Source: Mycobacteriales bacterium (GTDB lineage: Bacteria > Actinomycetota > Actinomycetes > Mycobacteriales > SCTD01). Taken from it: a stretch of DNA of 64,000 nucleotides. The stretch is from NCBI GenBank assembly GCA_030697205.1, contig JAUYQP010000028.1, positions 1 to 64,000 of the forward strand, in the 5' to 3' direction. Below the pieces are notes generated by a model. That model made no database searches and had not been told where the DNA came from. It saw only the letters and a list, made by a program, of their open reading frames with translations. Of this stretch, positions 9,012 to 17,369 are shown in pieces. Every line of letters starts with the position of its first letter. Position 1 is the stretch's first letter. Position numbers and translations under genes: made by a program.

Positions 9012-10870
9012 AGCGCTACCTCCACAGCAGGCTTAGGTGCTGCGGTCGCAGCGTCCCGGGGCTCGGGCAATGTGCGGGAGACGAGCAGGTGCACAGGCAA
9101 GCTGATGTCGACGGTGGTGCCCGTGGTGTCACCGTCGGCAGGACCGCCGACCGCCACCGAGCCGCCCAGGCTCTCGGCGATCCGCTTGCAGATCGCCAGC
9201 CCGATGCCGGTGCCAGTGCTCGACTTCGGCGCGTTCAGCCGCTCGAACACGCGCAGCACACGGGCGCGGTACTCGACCGGCACACCGCGTCCGTCATCGG
9301 CGACGCGGAGGACGAAGCACCCGTCCTGGCCAGGCTCGAGGCTGATGGTGACGCGGATGGTAGGCCGGCCGCCGTGCTTGAGGGCGTTGTCGACGAGGTT
9401 GGTGAGGAGCTGGCGGACGCGCACGTCGCTCACGGTGATCAGGGGCAGGTCACCCACGACCTCCAGGTGAGCCTGCGGCGCGCGCAGGCGGGCGCCCTCG
9501 CAGACCTCCTCCGCTACGCCGCTCAGGTCGACGACCTGCGGATCGGGTTCGATCCGGCCGATGCGTGACAGCTCGAGCAGGTCAGCGATCAGGCTCTGCA
9601 TGTACATCGCGTTGACACTGATCCGCTCGAGGTAGTGCGGCGCCTCGCCTGTCAGGGCATCGCCATACTCCTGCTTGAGGAAGTCCAGGTAGCCCAGGAC
9701 CGAGATGAGCGGGCTGCGCAGGTCGTGGGAAACGCTGTAGAGCAGCGTCTCGAGCTCCTCGTTGGCGGCCTCGGCGGCCTCGCGGCTGGCGCGTTCCTGC
9801 TCGAAGAGGTCGACCCGCTGCAACGCGAGGTCAACGAGCGTCGCTACCCGCCCCAGGAGCTCGGCCTCGTCATTGCCGACCGCGGGAGCCAGGATCCCCG
9901 AGGTCACGACCAGCCAGCCGCTGCTCAGCCGAGCCGTCAGCACCCCGAGCACGGGCTCGCTGACTTGCTCGTCTCCGGCCTCGGCCGCGTGGGCCGCCGC
10001 GATCTGCTCGGCGTCCACCGAGCCGCTCAGTCGTACGACGCTGCCCGCGCCGTCCAGCAGCGCGGCCCCGCTGCCGCCGAAGGCATCGGCCAGCACGGGC
10101 ACGATCGTCTCGGCGACGTCGTGCCGGGTCAGAGCCTGCATGAGGCCTCGCTCGGCGCGGGAAAGCGCAGCGAGGTCTCCCTGCCGCCACAGCACCCGCA
10201 AGAACCAGGGTGCCACAAAGGCCAGTACGTAGAGCAGGACCGAGAGCAGGCCGAGGACCGAAATCGTCACGGTCACCCACGACGCTGCGGTCCCCCCAGT
10301 CGCCCCCGACACGACCAGCGTGAGGGCCAGGAGGATCGCCCCCGCGCTCAGGGTGCGCAGCCGGTTGCGGACGACCGACGACTGGCCGCGGCTGAGCTTC
10401 CACAGCCCCCGGGCCGCAATGAACGCCTGCACGTTCCACGCCAGGACGACGAGCGCGACGAAGGCCTGGGCCCACGCGGGCCGCGGCTGCCCCGGCTCTG
10501 GCAGCGGCGGCGTCGCCAGGGTCGCCAGGACCTGCACGACCAGCAGGCCGACGACGAGTCGATGCGTCCACAGCCCGGTGCCCCCGAGCAACCAGGTGAA
10601 CTCGGCGAGCAGGAACGGAATCAGCAGCAGCAGGCAGATCTGCACATCGACGAAGAACGCCCCCCAGCCGCGCGGTTGCTCCGGCGTGAAGAAGCCCATC
10701 GCCAGCACGAGCGCGAACACCACGTAGACGCTGAGCACTGAGGCGGTCACAGCCGACCGCTGGCGATGCCAACGGCGCGCCAACACCGCGACCACGGCGA
10801 TGCAGACGATGAGTTCGATGCCGCTGACGGCGAGGAGGAAGGCCCGCAGCTCCGGGCTGTAGCCGTCCAT
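9008..10870 (-). CDS. membrane sensor histidine kinase
   Basis: The 620-residue protein starts at ATG 10870, which shares one base with the previous stop (TGATG). Residues 1-235 hold about seven hydrophobic segments (for example FVDVQICLLLLIPFLLAEF), giving an integral-membrane sensor. A GAF-like linker follows (about 250-360). The HisKA domain has SVSHDLRSPL with the phospho-accepting His near 382. The HATPase domain has NLVDNALKHGG, DDGRGVP and GTGIGL. The signal sensed is unknown. It lies between a REC-PAS-GGDEF-EAL gene and a lone receiver in an overlapping operon, so it likely phosphorylates one or both of these receivers. Confidence 0.9.
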   Translation of the reverse strand: MDGYSPELRAFLLAVSGIELIVCIAVVAVLARRWHRQRSAVTASVLSVYVVFALVLAMGFFTPEQPRGWGAFFVDVQICLLLLIPFLLAEFTWLLGGTGLWTHRLVVGLLVVQVLATLATPPLPEPGQPRPAWAQAFVALVVLAWNVQAFIAARGLWKLSRGQSSVVRNRLRTLSAGAILLALTLVVSGATGGTAASWVTVTISVLGLLSVLLYVLAFVAPWFLRVLWRQGDLAALSRAERGLMQALTRHDVAETIVPVLADAFGGSGAALLDGAGSVVRLSGSVDAEQIAAAHAAEAGDEQVSEPVLGVLTARLSSGWLVVTSGILAPAVGNDEAELLGRVATLVDLALQRVDLFEQERASREAAEAANEELETLLYSVSHDLRSPLISVLGYLDFLKQEYGDALTGEAPHYLERISVNAMYMQSLIADLLELSRIGRIEPDPQVVDLSGVAEEVCEGARLRAPQAHLEVVGDLPLITVSDVRVRQLLTNLVDNALKHGGRPTIRVTISLEPGQDGCFVLRVADDGRGVPVEYRARVLRVFERLNAPKSSTGTGIGLAICKRIAESLGGSVAVGGPADGDTTGTTVDISLPVHLLVSRTLPEPRDAATAAPKPAVEVAL

Positions 10871-13092
10871 CACGAGGCTCCGTTCGACACGGGGGCCGCG
10901 GGTTTGCGGGCTTGAGGCACGGCAGTAGCAGCGCCTTCCAGCTGGACGGACAAGGGTGGCTGCTGCGCCCATCCGCACTCGTGCGCGGGGACAGCACGCC
11001 CCCAGAGCCAACCCTGCGCGGAGGTCACCCCGAGGTGGATGAGCAGGTCGCGCTGCTCCACCGTCTCAACCCCCTCGGCCAGCACGGACAGGTCGAGGCC
11101 CTTGGCCAGCGCCACGATGGCAGAGGTGATGGCCATCCCGACTCCGTTTTCGCTCATGGCCTGGACGAACGAGCGGTCCACCTTGAGCTGGTCGAGCGGT
11201 AAGGCGTGCAGGTAGGCGAGCGAGGAGTAGCCGGTGCCGAAGTCGTCGATGGCGACGGAGACCCCGAGGCTGCGCAGCTCCTGCAGCAAGCGTCCGCTGG
11301 CCTGGGGGTCTTCCATGACCACGGTCTCGGTGACCTCGAGGCCCAGCAGCTCAGACGGCAACCCGGTGCGGCGCAGCGCCGCTCCGACCACAGCGACGAG
11401 GTCCGGATGGTTGAGCTGTCGGGCGGACAGGTTGACCGCCACCGTCAGGGGGGTCTGGCGAGTGGCGTTCCACATCGCCGTCACCTGACAGGCGCGTTCG
11501 AGCACGAAAGCGCCGAGCGCGACGATGAGTCCCGACTCCTCGGCGACCGGGATGAACGAGTCCGGCAGCAGCAGGCCGCGCTCGGGGTGCTGCCAGCGCA
11601 CGAGCGCTTCCGAGCCCGTCATCTGGCCGGTGGCCATGTCCACGACCGGTTGGAAGTGGACCTCGAGCTCGTTGGCCTTCAGCGCCCTGCTGAGGTCCTT
11701 CTGCGTGCGCAGACGGGACGTCGCGCGCTCGCGCATGGCCTCATCGAAGATCTCGAACCGAGACCGACCCAGCTCCTTGGCGCGGTACATCGCGATGTCC
11801 GCGTCCCGGACCAACAGCTCGGCCACCGCGCCGGACCCTGGCTGGGCGGTGGCCACGCCCATGCTGGCGGTCACCGTCACGACCTCGCCGCCGGTGGGCG
11901 AGCCGCCACTGAGGACGAACGGCTCGGCGAGAATTGCCCCCATCCGCTCGGCCAGCTCGAGGACCTCGGACTCGACCTGCAGCCGCTCGCACAGGACGAC
12001 GAACTCGTCTCCTCCGAACCGGGCCAGCGTGTCACTGGGGCGCACAGCCTGCTCGAGCCTGCGCGCCACCTCGATGAGCAGGTGGTCACCGGCCAGGTGG
12101 CTGTGACTGTCGTTGATCCACTTGAACTGGTCGAGGTCGAGAAAGATGACCGCCACCAGAGAGGCATCGCCGCGCGACCGCGAGAGCACCCGGGTGAGCC
12201 GGTCGAGGAGCACTCCGCGGTTGACGAGGCCGGTCAACCCGTCGTGCAGCGCCTGGTGCGCGAGGCGGTCCTCTGCGGTCTTCTGCTCGGTGATGTCCTG
12301 CATCGTGCCGAGGATCCGGGTGACGAGGCCGCCGTCGTCCCACGCCGCCGCCGTCATGTGCCCCAGCACCCAGCGGGTCGGGCCGTTCACCGGATCGATG
12401 CGGTGACGGACGACGATCGGGGTCTGTCCGGCCTCCGCCGGCGTGAACAGGCGCGCCACGCTCCGACGCTCGTGGGCAAGGACGAGGCCGAGGTAGGCCT
12501 CGAAGGCCGCTTCGCCCTGTGCCTCGGGGAGACCCGTGAGGCGCAGGAGCTCCTGCGACCAGGCCACGTAACCGGAGACCAGGTCCCACTCCCAGCTGCC
12601 CAGCCGGGCAAGCCGCTGCGCCTCGGACAGCTGCGCCTCACGCACGGCCAGCCGGGTGCCCAGCTGCAGCTGGGTGCGCTCGGACTGCTGGCGACGAGCG
12701 CGCTCCATCGCGAACATCACCGAGCGACCGAGGGAGTCTGTCGCGTGCTGGCCCTTGACGAGGTAGTCCTGCGCGCCCATCTTCAGCGCGTTCAACCCGA
12801 CCGTCTCGCTGTCGAGGCCGGTCAGGACGACGATCGGGACCGCCGGGTCGACCGCCCGCAGCACGTTGAGGCCCTCCATGCCCTTGGCGTCCGGCAGCGA
12901 GAGGTCCAGGATCACGCAGGCGACATCGCCGGCGGCCAGGCGCAGTGCCGCGGCGGCCGCGGTGGTGAGGTGGACCAGCTCGCGGCGACCCAGGTCGTGC
13001 TCGGCCAGCTGACGGCGGATGAGGAAGGCGTGGTCTGGGTCGTCCTCGACGAGCAGTATCACCCCCGGCCCGCTCTCTCTGTCCTCGGTCAA
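10870..13092 (-). CDS. receiver-PAS-GGDEF-EAL protein (cyclic-di-GMP turnover)
   Basis: The protein has about 740 residues from a TTG at 13092 (LTEDRESGPGVILLVEDD); the ATG at 13167 is an alternative. In order: a receiver (VEDD near 15-18, D63), a PAS domain (about 165-290), a GGDEF domain with RFGGDEFVV near 355 and an RPSD I-site five residues before it, and an EAL domain with SEALVRW near 492, DDFGTGYSSL, KVDRSF and LAEGVET. Both catalytic sets look complete, so it may make and degrade cyclic-di-GMP. The receiver implies control by phosphorylation, plausibly from the membrane kinase encoded just downstream. It is the first gene of the three-gene operon. Confidence 0.92.
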   Translation of the reverse strand: MTEDRESGPGVILLVEDDPDHAFLIRRQLAEHDLGRRELVHLTTAAAAALRLAAGDVACVILDLSLPDAKGMEGLNVLRAVDPAVPIVVLTGLDSETVGLNALKMGAQDYLVKGQHATDSLGRSVMFAMERARRQQSERTQLQLGTRLAVREAQLSEAQRLARLGSWEWDLVSGYVAWSQELLRLTGLPEAQGEAAFEAYLGLVLAHERRSVARLFTPAEAGQTPIVVRHRIDPVNGPTRWVLGHMTAAAWDDGGLVTRILGTMQDITEQKTAEDRLAHQALHDGLTGLVNRGVLLDRLTRVLSRSRGDASLVAVIFLDLDQFKWINDSHSHLAGDHLLIEVARRLEQAVRPSDTLARFGGDEFVVLCERLQVESEVLELAERMGAILAEPFVLSGGSPTGGEVVTVTASMGVATAQPGSGAVAELLVRDADIAMYRAKELGRSRFEIFDEAMRERATSRLRTQKDLSRALKANELEVHFQPVVDMATGQMTGSEALVRWQHPERGLLLPDSFIPVAEESGLIVALGAFVLERACQVTAMWNATRQTPLTVAVNLSARQLNHPDLVAVVGAALRRTGLPSELLGLEVTETVVMEDPQASGRLLQELRSLGVSVAIDDFGTGYSSLAYLHALPLDQLKVDRSFVQAMSENGVGMAITSAIVALAKGLDLSVLAEGVETVEQRDLLIHLGVTSAQGWLWGRAVPAHECGWAQQPPLSVQLEGAATAVPQARKPAAPVSNGAS

Positions 13093-13189
13093 CGTGCCTG
13101 CTCTCTTCTGACGCGAGCGCAGCCGCCCTCGCCGTCGAGGATGAACGCACCTAATCCTTTGCACCATGGCACGAACTGATCACAAGAAG

Positions 13190-13530
13190 GAGGACTTACT
13201 GGCAACTGGCGTAGTCCCACAACAAGCCCGCGCAGGTGAGCCTGCTCGTCGCACCAGGTGCGGTAGGCCCGTGAGTTGGTGAGGTCTCCGATCCCGACCT
13301 GCACCACGTGAGCCCCGAGCAGACCGTCCTCGATCAGGCCCCGCACCGGGGTGCCGTTGGTCGGCCCGCCGTGGAAGCCGCGTACGTCGTGGTGGGCATC
13401 GAGCGTGAGCAGCCCGACGGTGGAGAGGTCAGGCAGCGGGGTCCTCAGAGCCGGACGGGTCACCGCGTTGTCGCCTCCGAGCAGCACCACCAGCTCGGCG
13501 CCGGTCAGGGGGCGCAGTCCTGAATCGACT
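13190..13530 (-). pseudogene. ureohydrolase (arginase/formimidoylglutamase family), internal fragment
   Basis: Only the central third of a ureohydrolase is readable: LVVLLGGDNAVTRPAL, then TVGLLTLDAHHDVRG with the manganese-binding DAHHD, then NGTPVRGLIEDG and VVQVGIGD. Full-length members have about 300 residues; here roughly 110 remain. The N-terminal part stops near 13530 and the C-terminal metal-binding DxD half is absent. The open frame simply runs into the upstream region of the GGDEF-EAL gene. It cannot form an enzyme. It marks another deletion scar in this stretch of the chromosome. Confidence 0.75.
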
Positions 13531-13656
13531 GCCCACCCCCGCGTCGGGGTGTTGAGCGGGATATGTCAGAAGTTCGTCGACTTAGGGCCCTCACCATCGG
13601 GTGACGCTCGTGTCGTCCGGCTGCGGCAGCGGCCTCGCGCCGCCGAGGCTTCCCCC

Positions 13657-14358
13657 ATGGGACGCGAGAGGGGGCGCCAGCGGGACCGCCAGGCAGGGCG
13701 GCTCCCCGTCCTTCCGGTGCTGCTCGTGGCGGCGCTGCTCGGGCTGCCCACCGCGACGTCGCGCCCGGCTGTCGCCGACGCACCGGTGCACGCGCTCGTC
13801 GTCGGCGACAGCATCCTTGAGGGCGTCGGCGCGAAGCCGCGCCGACCGGTGATGGCCCGCGTCGCGGCGCGCCGGCTCGGCTGGACCATCGATGTGGACG
13901 GCGTCGGCGGCACCGGCTACGTCAACGAGGGTCCGCGACCGGGCAGCACCTACGGCGAGCGCCTGGCGCGCAGGTACCTCACGTCGTACGACGTGGTCGT
14001 GGTCGAGGGCGGGCACAACGACTGGCGGGCCGATCCGGAGCTGGTCGCTGCGCGGGTCCGCGAGGTCGTCGCGCTGGTGCGCGACCGCGCGCCCGACGCC
14101 GAGCTCGTGCTCATCGGCGCCTACGACCCGCCGGGGGTGCGGCTGCGCGGGCCCGTCGACGGGGTCGTGGCGTCGGTGGCCGACGAGCTCGACGTGCCCT
14201 TCGCCTCACCGATCACCGAGGGATGGGCCGAGGGGCTGCCGCGCCGCTTCCTGTCCGGCGACCGGCTGCACCCGTCGACCTGGGGCTACGGCGTGCTCGG
14301 CGAGCGGTTCGCCCTCGCGCTCGACGCCCTGACCGAGGCGCCTACCTCGGGAACGTGA
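13657..14358 (+). CDS. secreted SGNH/GDSL-type hydrolase
   Basis: The protein has 233 residues from ATG 13657. A basic start and hydrophobic run (LPVLPVLLVAALLGL) ending near PAVADA form a signal peptide. The mature part opens with HALVVGDSILEG, block I with Ser52. Block III is EGGHNDW and the C-terminal block is GDRLHPSTWGYGVLG with the catalytic Asp-His pair. Such enzymes are esterases, lipases or acetyl-xylan/peptidoglycan deacylases acting outside the cell; the substrate is not predictable. An open frame extends upstream but carries no homology, so the ATG before the signal peptide was chosen. Its end overlaps the convergent beta-propeller gene by 17 bases. Confidence 0.85.
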   Translation: MGRERGRQRDRQAGRLPVLPVLLVAALLGLPTATSRPAVADAPVHALVVGDSILEGVGAKPRRPVMARVAARRLGWTIDVDGVGGTGYVNEGPRPGSTYGERLARRYLTSYDVVVVEGGHNDWRADPELVAARVREVVALVRDRAPDAELVLIGAYDPPGVRLRGPVDGVVASVADELDVPFASPITEGWAEGLPRRFLSGDRLHPSTWGYGVLGERFALALDALTEAPTSGT

Positions 14359-16312
14359 CGGCGCCGGTGCGGTCGAGGTCGGTGGAGCGGCCCGCGGCGA
14401 TGCCGGACTCGCTCACGGCGTAGACCCGGTCGGCGTCGTGCAGCACCCGCGTCGTCGGCGTGCTCGGGTGGACCTCCAGCCGGCCGGCCTCGGTGAGGGT
14501 GCCGTCCGCGCCGATCCGCACGCCGAGCGCGGACGCCTGCTGGTCGCGGTACTGCATGAAGGGCAGCAGCGCGAGCCGGCGCTGCGGGTCGTAGCCGAAG
14601 GCACGGCTGTCGTCGAGCGCCTGGCTCCAGCCCTCGCCGAGGCTGAGCCGGTCGACCTGCCGTGGGGCGCTGCGGTCACTGAGGTCGAAGACCGACAGCT
14701 GCATCCCCGTGGTGCGCCCGGTCTTCTCGTCGGCGTCCATCCCGAGACCGAGCAGCAGGTCGCCGCCGAGGGGATGCAGGTACGTCGAGAAGCCCGGCAC
14801 CTTGAGCTCACCGAGCAGCCTCGGCGCGACCGGGTCGGACAGGTCGAGGACGTAGAGCGGGTCGGTCTGGCGGAAGGTCACGACCGTGGCGAGGTCGCCG
14901 AAGAAGCGGACGGCCTGGATGCGCTCGCCCTTGCCCATCCCGCTGACCCGACCGACGACCGCGAGCTCGCCGGCCGACTCCTCGAGCACCGACATCGTCG
15001 ACACCGACTGCTCCTGCCCCTGCTGCCAGGGCGGGGCGCTGGTGGTCGCGACCCGCAGCCGGCCCTCGTGCTCGGAGAAGGCCCACCGGCCGAGGACGTA
15101 GCCCGAGACGCTGCCGGTGCCGACGTAGCCTGTCGTCGCGGTCGAGGTGTCGAAGGCGTGGATCTCCGTGGTGACGGCCTCCTCCGCCGTCGTGGTGTCC
15201 GCGGTGGTGCCCGCGGTGTCGTCGCCCGCGGGGGCCACGGTCCCCCACCGGCTGGTCGCGACGTAGAGCCGGTCGGTGCTCGCGTAGACGAGGTCACCGT
15301 CGGTCGTGACGCCGTCGCTGTCGACGGGCGCGAGGCCCGTGGCCGGGTCGAGCGTCGTGACGAGCAGCGTGCTCGCTCCCCGCGGCTGCTCGGCGTGGCT
15401 CACCGCGCCGCATCCCACGGCCGGGGTGTCGGCACGGACCCCGCCGTCGGGGCCGCGGCGGACCAGCCGCGGCAGGACGTCGCCGAGCGTCACCTCGGCG
15501 GCCGCCTTGCGGTTCGCCGAGAGTGCCTCGTCGCGCGCCTTCTCGCTGTCGGCCTGGGGCTGGGCGCCCGACGTCGGCTGCGCGGTCGAGCTCGTGACGA
15601 GCCGGACCCGGCCGTCGACGAGCCGCGCCGACAGGTAGCGGCCCTCGAGCTCGAGCCGCTCCAGCAGGGTCGGGGCGGTCGGGTCGGCGATGTCGACGAG
15701 CACGCCCCGCGTCAGGGCGGTGCCGCCACCCCACCAGCCGCGACCCATCGGCGCGGCCGTCGACGCGGCCACCGGCTGCGGGTCCTGCCGCCAGCCGTTG
15801 ACCAGCACCAGCGCACGGTCACCGCTGACGAGCACCTCGGCGCCGTAGCCGTCCTGCAGTCCCAGGGCGAGGCTGCTCAGCTGGGTCGGCGCGTCACCGG
15901 CGCGCAGCAGCTGCAGGCTGCCGCGCGCGACCACCACCAGCAGGTCACCGACGACCTTGGCGCTGTCGGGTTCGTCGACGCCCTCCTCCTGCAGGTTGGT
16001 GCCGGTCGCGCCGGGACCGGTCGCCTTCATGGCGCCGCTGTCCGCCGCCGTTCCTGACGCGGTCGACGGCATCGCCGCGACCGCCCGCTCCCCGCCGAAC
16101 AGCCTCATCCCGCCGCCCCAGCCCCAGCCGTAGGGGGTGGCGGTGTCGCGCAGCGCCCCGCGGTAGTGGGCCAGCAGCGCGTCGCAGCTCGCGTAGGGCG
16201 TCAGCCCGGCGGCCGCGGCCGGGGGCGTGGCCCCAGGGAGCGCGACCACCAGGGCCGCGGTGGCGGAGCCGACCACGCCCGCGCTGACGAGGGTCCGAGT
16301 GAGGGTGCGCAT
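14342..16312 (-). CDS. secreted protein with C-terminal beta-propeller domain
   Basis: The 656-residue protein starts at ATG 16312 with a signal peptide (TLVSAGVVGSATAALVVAL then AAAAG). It matches the secreted beta-propeller family first noted in archaea and actinobacteria: LQEEGVDEPDSAKVVGDLLVVV begins the propeller, and repeated blades read YVLDLSDPVAPRLLGEL and LSVFDLSDRSAPRQV. The late motif SQALDDSRAFGYD also fits. A linker rich in Ala, Thr and Gly lies around 390-410 (DDTAGTTADTTTAEEAVTT). It acts outside the membrane; the ligand and purpose are unknown. It converges with the SGNH hydrolase gene and lies just downstream of tRNA-Val on the same strand. Confidence 0.85.
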   Translation of the reverse strand: MRTLTRTLVSAGVVGSATAALVVALPGATPPAAAAGLTPYASCDALLAHYRGALRDTATPYGWGWGGGMRLFGGERAVAAMPSTASGTAADSGAMKATGPGATGTNLQEEGVDEPDSAKVVGDLLVVVARGSLQLLRAGDAPTQLSSLALGLQDGYGAEVLVSGDRALVLVNGWRQDPQPVAASTAAPMGRGWWGGGTALTRGVLVDIADPTAPTLLERLELEGRYLSARLVDGRVRLVTSSTAQPTSGAQPQADSEKARDEALSANRKAAAEVTLGDVLPRLVRRGPDGGVRADTPAVGCGAVSHAEQPRGASTLLVTTLDPATGLAPVDSDGVTTDGDLVYASTDRLYVATSRWGTVAPAGDDTAGTTADTTTAEEAVTTEIHAFDTSTATTGYVGTGSVSGYVLGRWAFSEHEGRLRVATTSAPPWQQGQEQSVSTMSVLEESAGELAVVGRVSGMGKGERIQAVRFFGDLATVVTFRQTDPLYVLDLSDPVAPRLLGELKVPGFSTYLHPLGGDLLLGLGMDADEKTGRTTGMQLSVFDLSDRSAPRQVDRLSLGEGWSQALDDSRAFGYDPQRRLALLPFMQYRDQQASALGVRIGADGTLTEAGRLEVHPSTPTTRVLHDADRVYAVSESGIAAGRSTDLDRTGAVTFPR

Positions 16313-16372
16313 GGCACTGGGACGCACCCCGCCCCCGATCGGTTGCCGGTTGGCGCGGCGGGGCGCGGGAGG

Positions 16373-16446
16373 TGGTCCCAGCAGGACTCGAACCTGCGAC
16401 ATCCGCCTTGTAAGGGCGGCGCTCTAGCCAGCTGAGCTATAGGACC
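16373..16446 (-). tRNA. tRNA-Val (anticodon TAC)
   Basis: On the minus strand a cloverleaf folds with acceptor stem GGTCCTA/TGGGACC. The D arm is GCTCAGCTGGCTAGAGC. The anticodon arm CCGCC-CTTACAA-GGCGG has TAC in the middle of the seven-base loop, and the T arm contains GGTTCGAGTCC. No CCA is encoded. TAC reads GUA and related valine codons. Confidence 0.93.
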
Positions 16447-16484
16447 GTCACGCACCAGGCTAGCGACGTGCGCGAGGATGGCGC

Positions 16485-17369
16485 GTGGCTGCACTGGGAC
16501 TGTCCGACGAGGACCCGCGCATCGTCGGCGAGCACGTCGTCGCGGCATGGGACCACTTCCTCGACCTCGCCGAGGCCGCCGACCTCGACCGGCCGTCGCG
16601 GCTGCCCGGCTGGACCGGCAAGGCGGTCTGCATCCACCTCGGCTCCTGGGCGGAGCGGACCCCGCTGACCGGCCTGCTCGAGAGCGCCCGCAACGGCGGC
16701 GCCGGCGAGACCCCCGACCTCGACGCGGAGAACGCCGCCCTCGTCTCCGCCCACCGCGACGCGACCCGCGACGAGGTCCTCGCCGCCCTGGTGCGCGCTC
16801 GCGACACGATCGAGGAGTTCTTCGACGGGCCGCTGCCCGAGGAGCTCGGGCGGTACCCGGCCCGCTCCTCACTCGGCCCGCTGCCGGTCCTGTCCCTCGT
16901 GCACGCCTCGACCTACGAGCTCGCCGTCCACGCCCTCGACCTCGCCCCCTGCGGCGCGCCGACCCCGCCCGCGCACCTGCTCGACCGGGGCCTGGCCGCG
17001 CTGCTCGACGTGACCGGTGCCCTGTCGGCCCGCATCGGCATCCACACGTCGGTGACGGCACAGGCCGGCGACGGCGGCTGGGCCTTCGCGTCCGACACCG
17101 ACGGCTGGGTCACGACACCGGCCCGCCCCGGCTTCGACGGGGCCGGCGTGCGCGGTGCCGCCGCCGACCTGCTCGACGCCTCCGCCGGCCGGGCCGCGCT
17201 CCCCCAGCTGCTGCTGACCCGCCGGCTGGTGGTCCACAACATGACCTCGTTCATGCGCCTCGCGCCGCTCGTCCACGAGGTGCCGGGGCTCCCGGGCGGA
17301 GCCGCGCTGCGCACCGGAGTCGCGGGCCTCGGCAAGGTCACCGGCCTGGTCGGCCGCCTGCGCCGCTAG
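16485..17369 (+). CDS. mycothiol-dependent DinB-family enzyme (maleylpyruvate isomerase type)
   Basis: The protein has 294 residues from GTG 16485. The N-terminal half matches the DinB/maleylpyruvate isomerase fold: RLPGWTGKAVCIHLGSWAER carries the first metal histidine, and SLVHASTYELAVHALDLA holds the HxxxLAxHxxDL-like later ligands. The rest fits the C-terminal lobe of actinobacterial mycothiol-dependent enzymes. Such proteins use mycothiol for isomerisation or conjugation; the substrate is unknown. This class is a marker of actinobacteria. The stop lies four bases inside the convergent methyltransferase gene. Confidence 0.82.
   Translation: MAALGLSDEDPRIVGEHVVAAWDHFLDLAEAADLDRPSRLPGWTGKAVCIHLGSWAERTPLTGLLESARNGGAGETPDLDAENAALVSAHRDATRDEVLAALVRARDTIEEFFDGPLPEELGRYPARSSLGPLPVLSLVHASTYELAVHALDLAPCGAPTPPAHLLDRGLAALLDVTGALSARIGIHTSVTAQAGDGGWAFASDTDGWVTTPARPGFDGAGVRGAAADLLDASAGRAALPQLLLTRRLVVHNMTSFMRLAPLVHEVPGLPGGAALRTGVAGLGKVTGLVGRLRR

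Noticed and set aside
13351-13656. N-terminal extension of the SGNH hydrolase
   Set aside because: The upstream frame is arginine- and serine-rich, overlaps the ureohydrolase remnant and would hide the signal peptide that begins at ATG 13657.
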